Positions 20,948-33,734 of a stretch of 64,000 nucleotides of DNA are shown here, piece after piece. The notes under the pieces are model-generated. The model saw only the letters and a list, made by a program, of their open reading frames with translations, did not search any database and was not told the origin of the DNA. Both the position numbers and the translations under genes were made by a program. The stretch comes from Doris montereyensis (Eukaryota > Mollusca > Gastropoda > Nudibranchia > Dorididae): contig JAXRKP010001192.1 in NCBI GenBank assembly GCA_037039925.1, forward strand, positions 27,501 through 91,500, given 5' to 3'. Each line of letters begins with the position of its first letter. Within the stretch, counting starts at the first letter, position 1.

Positions 20948-23339
20948 GTAAGAGTTGCGCGATGACGGCCATCTGTGATCAAAGGACAAGACGGTCCGTA
21001 CGGCATTCTTGAAAAATGGACATCCTATTCAAGTCTCGGAAAGTCTTAAATTTTGTCTGATGATAAGTGTGTTAACCCTGTAAGAGATAAAGTTCTTTAT
21101 TTCCTTTATCAGGAAATTTTGCTTGACCAACTGAGGCACACAGTAAAAAGAGAGAAAAAAAGTAAACAAAGAAACTAAGGAAAAAGAAACATTCATAGCT
21201 GCCAACTTGTACTTGAAATAAGAATACTGGGTTTTTTTATGGTTGTTTTTTTGTTGTTTTTGCTTTGCATGTTGTACAAATCCGGTTTTTTTATTAAATT
21301 TTGAAAGTTACATACTTGAGAGTTAGTTATGTATTTGAACTGGTTCACTCTGCCGTTTCTCATGCCATAGAACATGTTAATGGGAAGGAAATGAACACAC
21401 ACAAAAATCCAAGGAATAGTAAACAAGTGAGTATGGCGTAAAAATTTTCCTTTTTCCATTCATCCACTGTTTAAACACTCAAAAGAGGCCATTTTGGTTG
21501 CATCTTGACAATATTTCATCAAAGACGAAATTAACCGTGCCCATCACTTGCCAATGCCACAGTACTAAAGTTCCTTCAAGGCTACTACGGCCCATTGTAG
21601 AATAAAGCTGGAGTTTATCCCAGTTTCTACAGCATGAAACAGAACAGGCGATAATAATCACGTCCTGAACAGGACACTAACCTGATGCAGGTTTTTTAAA
21701 TCAAAGCTTGTGCTTGTACCCATTTGCACCTGGGTTGAGTTGGGGAAAATGTGTGTCCATTATCTATCCCAAGAACCAAATTCTGCTAGGTTCAAACCAG
21801 GGACGTCATGATCCCAAGACCGCAGCATAACCACCCTGCCAGTGACGCCATAAGTTCATATTATTACTGTTACCTTATTACTCATCTCACCCATCCAGCA
21901 TGCTTTTTACATAGAAAAAAACCCACAATAAAGTTGACAGTGTATGGGGTCATCTACTTATCATCCGTGGGATGAAATGAAAGGTAGATCTAAATCTAAG
22001 GCTTATGACCTAGCCTATGCTGTGTGGCAGCACGACAAGGGTTATAACGTGATATATGCGCTAATGAGTTGAGTCTAGTCAACTGACATGTCATGTCATA
22101 CATTGCACCAGTTAATCATGACCCGTCTTGCTAGTCTAAACTTTGCTTTTTACCTTGATGTCATCTCCCATAGTAGCACCAATGTGTTTTCATTTTCAAG
22201 TTCTCAGTGCTACTTGTAGACAGAAAGCATTGTGCGGTCAGTAGTGTCCTTTAGCTTCAAATGGGATACATCTTTTGTGAGCACTGTTTAGTCTCCTATC
22301 TTCTTTTCTATTTTTAATGTAAGCGAGTGAATAATTAAATAATGTTTTTTATGGTAACATCACATTTAGTCACTTTTTCTTGAAAAGCAGAAAGTTGAAA
22401 TCATATTGAAAGCATCATATTAGTAATTAAATGGGAACTAATTTCTATTCTGTCTAAATTCATATGTAGGCAAAAGGCAGTCGTTAATATGTATAGTATA
22501 TCCATCCTGTTCACAACGATTTGTGAAGATCCTATTATTTTTCTGAATATGATTAAATTTGATTGCAATGTATGCATTGGCTATATCTTATCTACTCTAC
22601 TGGATGGGTATATATATTTTTAATTATTGCAGTTCTTAGTGTTGTTCCCTCATAGTTATTGTACACGGACAATCACATCAACGTCCTTGCCTTGAAATAA
22701 TGCAACGTATAGTTTGAAACATTTACTAATGGAAACTGTATGTATAATGTTTTTCTTTGTATTTCTGTGAGTGAACACTAATTCTACAGGAGAGACAAAT
22801 AAAGGAATAATTCTCTTGAAAATCAGTTTTAAATCAGAACATTTGGCACACATGAGATGCTTATTCCAATTGGCTAATTATTGTTTTTGACATAAAATTA
22901 ATTTATTATAACTTTCTGGACTTGGCCGTTTTGAGACATAAGAAATTGAAGCACTCAGCCATTTGTACCTTGACCGACCCATTCGGTTGACAACTGACTT
23001 GGTTGTTATGTGCCAATATAAAAGACGACAGCTCAACTTATCCAGTCTGATAAAACGTAGTTTTGAAGCATTTTATAAGATAATGTCTACTGCTATTTTA
23101 GCACAGTGTAGCTTTAGTTTCTGTTAACATGAATAGCTGTTTTTCTTAAAATTGGAAATTTTGGACTTGGCTGGTTTGTGTCCGACACCATTGATATATA
23201 CAATCGAACCTCTCCATAGCATTGCAAAGTGCATAGCTTATCAGTTGATGTTGATGGGTGCTATGTGAATGCTATTAATCACATTATTATAACCGTTTAT
23301 ATCATTATTTATTCATTGTGTTTCTGTTACCCTTTTCAG
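20948..23339 (+). other. Intron of the membrane-protein gene
   Basis: About 2.4 kb, containing one SINE S2 copy. No other feature was recognised; open frames at 21193-21459 and 22656-22853 (minus) are short and without family signature. Confidence 0.5.
21545..21855 (-). mobile_element. tRNA-derived SINE family S2 copy
   Basis: Plus-strand landmarks: AGTTCCTTCAAGGCTACTAC, then GTGCTTGTACCCATTTGCAC, then CTAGGTTCAAACCAGGGACG. The SINE is in minus orientation: its tRNA-like head is at the high-coordinate end. The same order of blocks occurs in the copies at 44838, 49646, 50015, 53229, 56640, 56937 and 63000. Confidence 0.8.
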
Positions 23340-23991
23340 GTGTCCGGCCACCCATGCACCCAGCCTATCCCCCGCAGCAGGTTCCCCCACCGGCTGCCGC
23401 CCACTTTGCAGCACTCCAGCCCTACCCGCTCAGTACATACCCATGGCCCCGCCCCAGCCCCAGCTCATCAGTCTCATTCAAGCCAGGCCTCCTCTGTGTC
23501 TGGCACACCGCTGACCTCTAGTCTCTGTCGTCCCTCCCCCCTCAGTGCCCTCAGTCGGTGCTCCTCCACTGCACATAATGCAACAACACCAACAACAGCA
23601 GCAACAGCAACAATATCTACAACAACAATATCAACAACAACAACAACAATATCAACAACAGATCCAGCATCAGAAGGAGCTCTTTTCATCAGCAGCAACA
23701 GCTACAGTTCCACCACCAACCTCCTCCGCCATCCGGCTGAGCGAGAGTCGCCGGCCCCCTTCCAATACGCTCCCCTCACCTTACATGATGATGACAACCA
23801 CCAGGGGCCTGACCACAGCGCCGTCATCACCCCGACCTCCACTGTCTCACAGACTCAGCTGCCCTCTCCCACAAAGTCAAAGTCACCATAGGTCAGACAG
23901 CCACATCGCCAGTCAAGGACGATGGAACCGACCAAGACCTGGGATATTCGGAGGGGGAAGAGTGACTAGGCAGATATTAAGTAACACCTAG
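23340..23991 (+). CDS. Membrane protein, terminal exon D (Pro/Gln-rich tail)
   Basis: Acceptor TTACCCTTTTCAG ends at 23339. The entry frame continues exon C as VRPPMHPAYPPQQVPPPAAA and is closed by TAG at 23519. A second open frame from 23515 to 23991 contains a glutamine-rich stretch (IMQQHQQQQQQQQYLQQQ) and Ser/Pro-rich sequence. Two readings are possible. (1) A 113-nt intron (GTACAT at 23433 to CCCCCCTCAG at 23545) joins the entry frame exactly to the Gln frame, giving an intact tail ending at 23991. (2) Small indels break one exon: the entry frame reopens near the end as KVTIGQTATSPVKDDGTDQD and stops at 23965. Composition alone cannot decide. The function of the tail is unknown; PP-x-Y-like and polyGln segments suggest protein binding. 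Confidence 0.65.
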
Positions 23992-24449
23992 AAACCCTGA
24001 GGAAATTCGCAAAATACTCATAGAGCTCCTGCAATGTTGTATTTGTGGTTTCATGTCACTATGTTCTATGGATAAAAGCCATTCACAGAGGAGAAAGCCA
24101 AGAAAATAGGGACAGGGGGGGGATCCATTTTCAGTGACATGCTGCAGACAAAGAGATGGAGAAAGATGCCGATGAATACCACAAGTTCAAAATCTTATCA
24201 AGGGTTAGCGTTTCGCTTAGTTTTTTTCCCAGGAAATTTTTTTGATTTGCATTCATGGCTGTGATGAATGGTTTTCGGTATCATTAATGGAAGTCATGGG
24301 TTTGGGGTCTTTTGTTTTAGTCTGAAGGCCATCACGTTTTCACCTATGAAGGTATTGTTGTATCCATTGTGTTCCATGTTCCAGTAGTTTGCCTTCCCGT
24401 GTCTCCAGTGCTTCGCTTCAGGCCTGCACCACTCTACTGACTTTAGGAA
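23992..24449. other. Probable 3' UTR or flank
   Basis: No open frame. Transcript end not defined: no AATAAA with a clear downstream GU-rich element was found close by. Confidence 0.4.
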
Positions 24450-24640
24450 TCTATGAGAAAACACGTGGGCAGCAGTTGGCGAATGTTGCGGTTAGGTCCT
24501 ACTTCTTTCATGTCACTTTTCACATATCTGCCACCCTGCCATTTCCTCTTACTCTTAATTCACCTTGAGATCATCGCATGTAGTGATGGGCGGTAGATTT
24601 CAATGGAACAAAAAAAAAAAACAAACAATAGAAAAGTGTG
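24450..24640 (+). mobile_element. SINE-like family S3 copy
   Basis: Contains GGTCCTACTTCTTTC, TTCACCTTGAGATCATC and GGGCGGTAGATTTCAATGGA, in the same order as the other S3 copies. Confidence 0.6.
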
Positions 24641-25619
24641 TCTCCTAAAATCTCCTAGATTCTCCTACTGGTTTACAAATTTCTCTCAGAAACTCCTGAA
24701 AACGTCAGCTTTACATTCTATCGGCTGTTAAAACACCAATTGTGTATTCTTGCTTCTACACCCAAACTTTTTTTTTTCTTTTTTTGTTTGTTAGTTTCAA
24801 AAGCACGGTAATGTTTCAGTGTCCAAATACTATGTTGGATCTATGTACTTGAGGACATATGTTTTAAAACTGGGGAAAAAATATATGACATTGATTCTCC
24901 ACCAATTTTTTTAAAAATCTCCAAGATAATCCCCTAGAATCTTCTACTGCAATTTTTTAAGGTTACTGAGTGCAATGAGCCATGGTTTAGTGAGCATTTT
25001 TTTTATTTCATTGGTAGACTGTTCAAGAGTGTGTAAAAATAGATTTGGTAAGTGGGTGGCGGTACAGTCTCTCTCTACAAGTGGAGGATTTGATTTGCTC
25101 GAAATTTACTCTGGCAGAATGTAGGAAATTTTCTGATTAGTTCACTGATTTATTTATATCTTCAATTCAATTTAATTCAATCATCTTTATTAATCCTTTT
25201 AAAACAGGAAATTATATTTGTGCTATCACAATTTCCATTAAAAAATAATAATAGAATACCTCAATGTATTTAAATTAAAAACAAATCTGACTTATAATTA
25301 AATATAAACAATTTAAGAGAAATACATATAAAGATACAAAGGTGAGTAAATAGATAGTGTGGTGAAACAATATACAAAAACAATAATTAAAGACAAATCA
25401 GCTTAAGTTTTATACACTTTCATGAACTTATAATAAATCAATCATTCTCCATCCATCAATTTTCATTTCTTAAACATTGTAAGTAAAAAAGACCATTTAT
25501 GATGGTCATTTCAAAGTTAAATATGGTCACAATTTCGTATGGCACTTCAATGTCATTCTCCAAAAATAGTGCAAGATGAGGTGGCACTACTGCAACCTCA
25601 TCTCTCGGAGTAGCAAAGT
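24641..25619. other. Non-coding, LINE 3'-tail-like sequence
   Basis: Mostly AT-rich. At 25160-25200 the sequence TCAATTTAATTCAATCATCT reads, on the minus strand, like the short A/T-rich tandem tail of a non-LTR element (TTAATAAAGATGATTGAATT). No coding part was found next to it. Confidence 0.4.
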
Positions 25620-25780
25620 CAAAGGTTTGTGCTTTGTCTTGTTCACGTACAGCAAAAAGGGTTTGAGGGTTTTTTCCATATATACAAATTCTAGATTTGT
25701 AGCAAAGGTTTGTGCTTTGTCTTGTTCACGTACAGCAAAAAGGGTTTGAGGGTTTTTTTCATATACAAATTCTAGGTGGC
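25620..25780. repeat. Two-copy ~80-bp tandem duplication
   Basis: Two tandem copies share AAAGGTTTGTGCTTTGTCTT and GTTCACGTACAGCAAAAAGG up to ATACAAATTCTAG. Near identity implies a recent duplication. Confidence 0.9.
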
Positions 25781-27274
25781 TATTATACATTTTGAGAGAA
25801 AGATCGCCACAAAATATGTTGTGTTGTTACCATTTGTACATAATAATAAGCTTGAACCTATTGCCATGTTTCAATCTTTCAGAGAGAGAGAGTAAAAACA
25901 AGTGCTTGAGAGCAACAAAGGTCCTCCTGTTAAATTGTGGTAGATATAGATATCCCTGTTACTAGTGTTACTGGCCGCAGTGCATTGGTGAGACCATGTG
26001 AGAGTCTCCAGGCACATTATGATCTGTGTTATTGCTAGAGATCTCCTTTGTATTTGTTAAATGAATGGCTTTCTGTACAGGTTATAAAAAATGACCAAAA
26101 AAACAACTATTGAGATTACCGCTGATGATGAACGTGGTGACTAGATAAACAAGGAGCCTTGTTTTAACCCCTACCTGAATTAGGTTGACTTCTACATTAG
26201 CATGTAGTGCATTCAATTCAGTGCATGACATATGATCATAAAGAATGGCATTGATGATGTGAGAGTGTCGTGACATTTGTATGATTTCATTCCATTTGTA
26301 AAATGTGAGTGCTTTCCCCCACCACTCCTTTCCCTTGAGTCCAGTATTATACATATTTCTTATCATTACAATCAAAAGCTGAACTTTTGTTGTTGTTATC
26401 ATTATAATCTTGTCATTAATTTAATTTTGCACTTGCCTTTGACTATAATAACTATGTAAACTTGAGTTAAGAATGATTACTACCGTTGCTAAAAGGTGGC
26501 CAGAGAAGAAGGGGGGAGGGAAGAAAAAAAAATTAAATACAGAATTAATTTGTTCTTTGTAAACAGTTGTGACCAGTTAGAACCAGTTTACTAGATTACG
26601 GGTGTTTCGCCCCTAAGGGTAGACCAGCACGCAAGAATCTCCTAGAAAAAACTTTTCCCATTAATTTCCTACATTCTCTTATTAAAATATAAAATATCTC
26701 TGTTTCCGAGCATAAAAATATATTTAAAAATTTACTGAGCTTATGTTAAGTTATACTCACTGTTAGTTACGTTGGATTATAACGCTGTTTTCTTTGCATC
26801 ATGTCGACACATTTATTATATCATCCGCTTTTCAATTTTTCGACTTCTAATGACACAGAGAATATAACGTTAGAGTGGCCTCATTTATGCATGTGGTTTT
26901 TTTTACTTCATTATTTAAAAACAAATTTTTGTTTTTCATAAAATGTAATAATATTTCAAAATTGCAGGATTCTTATGTAGGCTGTTTAGAGACCCTGCAC
27001 TCGGACACTCATGAACATATTTCACTGTATATTTATCATGAACCCTTGACATTGCTTTACAATTGACAATTTTGCTTCCCTTTTTACTTTTTTGTTTTCC
27101 TGTCTGTTTTAGTACTCCTAGTCACACCATGACGCTTGGCTCTATGGAACAAGGCCATTGTGTCTCCGAGTGCAATAAGTTATAGAATTGCGTTTCAGCA
27201 GTTACGATTTTTATTTTATCACTTTTGTTATTTATTTGTCATTGTGTTTCACTTTCATCCTCTTTGTCTCCTTC
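25781..27274. other. Non-coding stretch, nothing recognised
   Basis: Short open frames on both strands (for example 26082-26402 and 26875-27066) lack any family signature or splice context. A short GA run sits at 25882. Confidence 0.5.
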
Positions 27275-27537
27275 CATGGCTGTCAGTGTGTGTTGTAATG
27301 GGTTTTGAGTGTAAATAAAAGAAGCATAGAATGTGCTGTGGCTGTCAGTGTGTGTTGTAATGGGTTTTGAGTGTAAATAAAAGAAGCATAGAATTGAATG
27401 TGCTGTGGTTGTCAGTGTGTGTTGTAATAGGTTTTGAGTGTAAATAAAAGAAGCATAGAATTGAATGTGCTGTGGTTGTCAGTGTGTGTTGTAATAGGTT
27501 TTGAGTGTAAATGAAAGAAGCATAGAATGTGCTGATT
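27275..27537. repeat. ~65-bp minisatellite, four copies
   Basis: Four tandem copies of TGTCAGTGTGTGTTGTAATG, GGTTTTGAGTGTAAATAAAA, GAAGCATAGAAT, with some copies carrying an extra TGAAT. Each unit contains an AATAAA hexamer. Confidence 0.93.
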
Positions 27538-27976
27538 CGGTTGGGGTTGTTCTTTTTAATATTGTCGAATTTCATTCAACAATTTGCATTTGTTTCCTTT
27601 CTCTTCCAGACATGTATGCTTCAACCAAATAGAAAATACATAATTAATGTGTAAAAAGTATTTGAGCAAAACAAGTTTCAGAAGTTCAAATTTTGTCGGG
27701 GTGAAATTCCACTAAAAGTTTTTAGAAATTTTTGAAATAGAGAAGTAATGCTTATCAACATCATATTTTTCTTTTTTTTTTCATTCTTGAAAATAATTTT
27801 TGTTTTGCTTTCATACACTTTTTTGTAATCTTTGAACTCCTCATTCTTACTAAAATTACTTCTATTGTATGTTTTTAAATTATTTTTGTTGTTTTGGGGG
27901 GGGGGGTTTCTTTAAAAAGAAAAATTAAAACTTCTATATGAAGAATGTGAGTAATTTATTGTAGGTCATACCATAC

Positions 27977-28015
<39 letters not shown>

Positions 28016-28430
28016 TTACTACTAATGCTACTACTACTTCTACATATTTACATATTTCTCTCATCTCATCACAGACCTTCTCAGAGTCATCAGGTTTTTA
28101 TTTTTGTATCCCTGATGCGTAAAAATGTTTTTGCCAGTGCCAGGTTCCACATTGATGACTTTGTTACATTTTTTTTGTTCTTTTCACTTTTGTAATATAT
28201 ACCCGACTCTGGTCTACATTCTAGTTGTGTTTTTTTTTTAAAACCCATAAATATGTTATGTTTATTTTGCTTTACATGTATCTCCTGGTTAAGCTTACTA
28301 CTCTTATCATTTATAGAATATACACATATATTGCCATCCTTTATGCAATATTTATAATATTATATAGATAAGCTCTACAAGTTTACATAATTTTGTAAGG
28401 AAAATGAAGACAACTTTGCCCTTGGCGTAG
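27538..28430. other. Non-coding, with (CTA)n
   Basis: AT-rich. A (CTA)n tract of about 60 bp lies at 27977-28037 and a G10 run at 27897. No gene signal. Confidence 0.6.
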
Positions 28431-28435
28431 CTATC

Positions 28436-29014
28436 GCATGCCTGAATGGATAATTGTATTGGCAGTGTTATCACACGCCTGAATGAACAATTGTAGTGGT
28501 TAGTGGCAGAGTTATCACATGCCTGAATGAACAATTGTAGTGGTTAGTGGTAGAGTTATTGCACACCTGAATGAACAATTGTAGTGGTTAGTGGCAGAGT
28601 TATCACATGCCTGAATCAACAATTGTAGTGGTTAGTGGCAGTGTTATCACACGCCTGAATGAACAATTGTAGTGGTTAGTGGCAGAGTTATCACATGCCT
28701 GAATCAACAATTGTAGTGGTTAGTGGCAGTGTTATCACACGCCTGAATGAACAATTGTAGTGGTTAGTGGCAGAGTTATCACACGCCTGAATGAACAATT
28801 GTAGTGGCTAGTGGCAGAGTTATCACACGCCTGAGTGAACAATTGTAGTGGTTAGTGGCAGAGTTATCACACGCCTGAATGAATAATTGTAGTGGTTAGT
28901 GGCAGAGTTATCACACACCTGAATGAACAATTGTAGTGGCAGAGTTATCACATGCCTGAATGAACAATTGTAGTGGCAGAGTTATCACAAGCCTGAATGA
29001 ACACTTGTAGTGGC
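28436..29014. repeat. ~44-bp minisatellite, about 13 copies
   Basis: Units of GCCTGAATGAACAATTGTAG, TGGTTAGTGGCAGAGTTATC, ACAC. The last three copies lack the GGTTAGT block and are shorter. Two variant positions (GAATGA/GAATCA and AGAG/AGTG) alternate in the middle, suggesting a two-unit higher-order step. Confidence 0.93.
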
Positions 29015-29391
29015 CAAGAGAAGTTAGTCATACGTGTATTAGGATCACGGTACTTTTTTTTTTTTTAGTTCCAATTCTGCATAATCATCAAGCTGAAGTG
29101 AACAATATGATTTAAGTCTAGACATGTCTAGACGGTTGTATTAAATCATGCATCTTAAGAAGCCCCCCCTCCTTTAGTTGGTTCTATGTCTACTACTACA
29201 TGTACTTGTACTATATTACTAGATCTAGTTAGAGGTCCTGTGTACACAGTGTTATCTCAATAAATCAACACAATTTACAGAGAATGATGGTGATGTCTGT
29301 TTGCTGGCAAACAGTCTTGAGCATTTTTTTTCTTTCCTCTCATTCACATGCTCTTGTTCATCATGACAAGAAGATAAGATCTGGCTAAGGA

Positions 29392-29580
29392 AATTGTACT
29401 TAGCATTGGGAACACTGTTTAGCATCAGAAGACTGTATTTAACATTGGGAAAACTGTATTTAGCATTCTGAAAACTGTTTTAAGCATTGGAAAACTGTAT
29501 ATGTAGCATTGGAAAAACTATATTTAGCATTGGAAAACTGTATTTAACATTGGAAAACTGTATTTAACATTGGGAGACAA
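29392..29580. repeat. ~24-bp minisatellite
   Basis: About eight copies of ACTGTATTTAGCATTGGGAA with variable spacing. Confidence 0.88.
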
Positions 29581-30195
29581 GTATTCTTTTGTTATTTTCA
29601 AATGTAAATGTCCCAGATCTTGTTATTGCTCTTAGATATAATTAATGCAGGGTGATCAATCCACATGAGGGGTGTTAGACCTCCGGGATTTCCCAGAAAA
29701 AACAGGAATTTAGCCGTTTTCAAATACTGGTTTGGTTTTCGGTATGATCACCATGAATAGGGCGATTATCGATATCAGGGATGGCCATTGATTCACTTCC
29801 TTTCACTTTTCTTGGCCCGGATGTTTTATGATGCACGGTTAAAGGCCTTCGTGGATTTAATTTTCAATGAAGGACCCCTACTAGATCTAGTTCTAGTCAG
29901 TTACTGTCAGTTGCAAAGAGACGTGTCAGTCAACAAGTGGATTTAAAAGTTATATTTCTTTGGTATAGTGACGAGTTTTCCTGAATTTAAATTCCTTAAT
30001 TGCTCTGTATTGTTGTTAAAAACATATCTCATTGGATTTATTGTGTTTAGAGCTATATTCTAGAGCTTTTTTTGGGGGGTCTAAATAAAAGAAAAGCTAG
30101 CTATCTATAATCTAGAGATCTAGATTAGATCTAGTCTAGAAAGATGAAATTTCTTGACGTGGGTAGTGTCACCGACGTGGTTGATGCGGGGGTGA

Positions 30196-30393
30196 AAAAT
30201 CAGTGGTGGTGGCATTGGCTCGTCTCAGCCTACTACTGGTGATACTACCCCAGCTAGCAACCATCGCCAACGCCAGGCTCAGTCTGTCCAGCCACTGCCT
30301 CAGCCTACTGCTACTACTATTTCCAATCCCTCAAATTTGAAGAGGAAGCAGGCGTCTTTAGCAAACTTTTTTTATTTAAAACCCAGAGCTTAG
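30196..30393 (+). pseudogene. ORF fragment with PIP-box-like motif
   Basis: An open frame of 65 codons, open from TGA 30193 to TAG 30391. It is Ser/Gln/Pro-rich (PTTGDTTPASNHRQRQAQSV) and ends NLKRKQASLANFFYLKPRA. QASLANFF fits the PCNA-interacting consensus Q-x-x-[LIM]-x-x-[FY]-[FY], with a basic stretch just before it as in known PIP boxes. Similar K-R-K-Q-x-S-L-x-x-F-F stretches occur near the N-terminus of several hAT transposases, so the likeliest source is the N-terminal region of the element's own transposase, now truncated. No start codon is in frame. Confidence 0.45.
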
Positions 30394-30540
30394 CATGGCA
30401 AATAAAAGGGGGGAGGGGGGGTGTATGCTGCCATCTAAGACTTGATAGGACAGTGTTCATATTGTTATCATGATATCAAATATTGTTTTATGGAGTATGT
30501 ATTCTGCATACTATATAAGTTTGGATGTGTATTATTTCTT

Positions 30541-30872
30541 ACATGGAGTGGCAGTTGGCATGTTGACATTTTATACATGGAGTGACAGTTGGCATGTTGA
30601 TATTTTATACATGGAGTGACAGTTGGCATGTTGACATTTTATACATGGAGTGACAGTTGGCATGTTGACATTTTATACATGGAGTGACAGTTGGCATGTT
30701 GACATTTTATACATGGAGTGACAGTTGGCATGTTGACATTTTATACATGGAGTGACAGTTGGCATGTTGACATTTTATACATGGAGTGACATGTTGACAT
30801 TTTATACATGGAGTGACAGTTGGCATGTTGACATTTTATACATGGAGTGGCATGTTGACATTTTATACATGA
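30541..30872. repeat. 34-bp minisatellite, about ten copies
   Basis: Units of ACATGGAGTGACAGTTGGCA, TGTTGACATTTTAT. Two of the last copies lack CAGTTGG. It lies wholly within the hAT-like element. Confidence 0.94.
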
Positions 30873-31247
30873 CACTACAGGACCTGACAGTGACGGGTGG
30901 GTGCTCTTACCATTATTCTGTTACATTTTATAATCCACCATATTGCATATATACTCATTTAATGTACGTGTTCTGTTTTGGGGAGTTAGGGTGGATATAG
31001 GCCAGTTCGCAACAACTTTCAGGGAATTTTGATGAGGCCCGTCAAAGTTTCAGGCAATCTGAATGGATTGACTTTCATTTACCTGATCATCCATATGTTG
31101 AATGCACAATACGTCAATTGATACTGATAGTGATACGTTGTTTTTTTGCGAAGTGTGTACTTGTTTGTTGTAAGAGTCTATAGAAATTAGAATCAAAGGT
31201 AAATGCATTAGGTTTTCCATAGCTTGCCTTTTAGATTGATCACCCTG

Positions 31248-33734
31248 TTATTTATGGAAACTTTTAAAAAGTGTGAATATATTTTTCTTTCAATGGCAAA
31301 GTAATAATAAAAAAACTACCATTACAACTTAAGTGAGTATTCCAATTCCACTAACTTTTTTTGTTCGAAATGTCACTCCAACTCGTAGTACCTATTTGAA
31401 TTTGAGTTCTATGCCCTATATATATAATATATAAAGCTGTACATCTCAAACTTTTGACCACTAAGAACTCAGGAGCCATTGCACCCACAACCGCCATATT
31501 TCACAGGTAGATTTCAAATCACCTGCTTTAGGTTCTTAACGAATAAAGCCGTGGATCAAATCAGTATTGTAACTGCTTGGGGAGGGATTGTTTTTGTCGG
31601 CAATCTACAAAAATTTTAGTGTTATTGGTACTCATTTCTTCATTTCCGGTCATTAGATCTGCAATGAAAAGCTCGACTAACTTATAAAGTATCAAATACT
31701 GTACCGGTATTTGATATCACCCTGCACCCGGTAACCTATTGAGTAGTGTTAAAAAAAGAAAAAGGACTAATGTGGTAAAAGAGTAATCATATTCATCAAT
31801 GTCCACGGGCATGCTTGTCATACAATATGTACTGAGCATTAGAAAGGAGTAGATCAGGCTACCAGGCTACCACTAACTAGTCTCCTCATCAGTCATCAGA
31901 GATTGGAAAGAATGCTTCTTGTGTTTACATGTAGAGCAAATGTTATCTATATTAGCATTAATTTGGTATGAAAACAGTTTTGACAGTCTTAAACATACAG
32001 ACTGTCTTGCGTAAATTGAGTACGTCTCACTCTTAAACCTGAGGTCATTGTGTATTGTGGATGAAAATGAGTAAATAAGCAAACGTTGTAGCTTCACTCA
32101 ACCAGTCAATTGATCCTTGATGTCAAGTGTTATATAATTTTCATGATTGATACCATGCCCTGAGTATGCTTATTGTTCATTGTTTTTTTTGTTTTTTATA
32201 TTTTGATACTAATGATACCATGTGTGTAAACAGCAAACAAACAAAACATACAAAAGTTTGTTTTTCTTTTCTGTTGTTAGTTGTTCCTGATATCTTTCCA
32301 CCCACAGATACCTCAATGTCAAACAAAAACTATTCCCGTTCCTGTTTAAAAAGCATTTCTTTATATTCTATCAAGTTATACTGCGGCCCTTTGATTATGT
32401 ACATGGTGTATAAAATATTATATATATATATTTCTATGCGTGTTTTCCAGATGATGTATTAATTTAAACAAAAAAAAAAATTGATGTATTTACATCGAAA
32501 TGCTTTCTTGCGATTTCAACCCTTTTTTTTTTTCTTTCCTTGAGGGATGAATTTGTTTTTAGCTACAGTTCCTACAGTTTTTATATTTTGAAAGTTTTAA
32601 TCTTGTAACAAGCTTCACTCACCGGTCCTTTAAGTATGTGCCCATTAATCCATTAGCCTTGACACTACTGCGTATATTTATTTATTTCATGAATTGGTAA
32701 ACATTACTTTGAAATTCAGCCAGAGAAATGGTGTCACTGAGGAGTGCAGAACAAGCCATGACACCACATTGATACAGTCCTAACTAGGAGGCTAGACCTG
32801 CTTCTGAAAAGAAAATGCGTAAAAAATGTTTCACTCTCCGTATTTCTCCCATTAAAATGCATTGTTACACAATATTAATTCGACTTTGTGCAGTATAAGC
32901 CCTTTTAGAGAAAAACTTACAAAGTTTCTTGTCCTAACACATATATTTAGAAGTTTCTAACTCGTGTCACCCAAAATTTGAAGTTAGTGCTGTGTTAATC
33001 TGGGGCCGCGAATCGATAGCAAAGAAATATGCTCAAGAATGCTGATCTCTTGGCAACAACAAAAATTTTCTTCTCCCTGTGAGTCATTTCTTTTTTTCTT
33101 TTTTTTGTGGATGGGGGTCAGGGGTTATTTTATTTTGCCAGTGGTAGGGATTTTCAGCCCTGAGCTCTCCTGTGTAGATATGAATAATTGCCCTTCGGGG
33201 AGGATTAAAAGTTTGTTTTAATTGAATTAAATTGCCCTCTTTAACTCATTTGACCGAGATGACGCCAATTAATTTGGTTCTTCTGTCTTGTGTAGTTATT
33301 TTGTTTTTTCTTTTATTCCGATCTTTAAAGTTTTGAAAATCATCTTATCATGATTCAACGAATATGTAACTTAATATATGTAATACATATATATGTATAA
33401 ATAATATAACCCATATTATTTAGAGTGCAGTAGTAGCGGTCTAAGAAGACGCCCTGTGTTGTACATCTAGATATAATTGCTTTTTTTAAAAATCCAATAT
33501 GACTTCACTGCTATCCAAATCCCCCGCATGAGAAGTATTTGCAATTTTTGGGCTTTATTTTATAATTTTTAGATTTTGTTATAAAACCGTCTCTCTATAA
33601 TGCGTAGCTACTTACGACATAGGAATGTGGCATTTTGAAGGGCTCAGTATAATTACCGTTTTTGTCCTTCACCACTTCACCTAGTTTTATTTGCGAGGCT
33701 TCAGAATGAAAGATTTAGTATGTTTTCAGCCTTA
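31248..33734. other. Non-coding stretch, nothing recognised
   Basis: About 2.5 kb of AT-rich sequence (short TA runs at 31421, 32422 and 33389). Open frames here are all shorter than 100 codons and show no conserved motif or convincing splice context. Confidence 0.5.

Larger units (their letters stand above)
29648..31247. mobile_element. hAT-like element, degenerate
   Basis: The ends form a perfect 14-bp terminal inverted repeat: CAGGGTGATCAATC at 29648-29661 and GATTGATCACCCTG at 31234-31247. CAGGG-type ends are usual for hAT elements. Flanking 8-mers AATTAATG and TATTTATG (the latter offset by one base) match at 6 of 8 positions, compatible with a decayed 8-bp target duplication. The interior holds a coding-like fragment (30196-30393) and a 34-bp minisatellite. 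The catalytic domain is missing, so the copy is non-autonomous. Confidence 0.55.

Noticed and set aside
28436..29014. Evenly spaced repeats as a CRISPR-like array
   Set aside because: The units are contiguous tandem repeats without unique spacers, in an animal genome.
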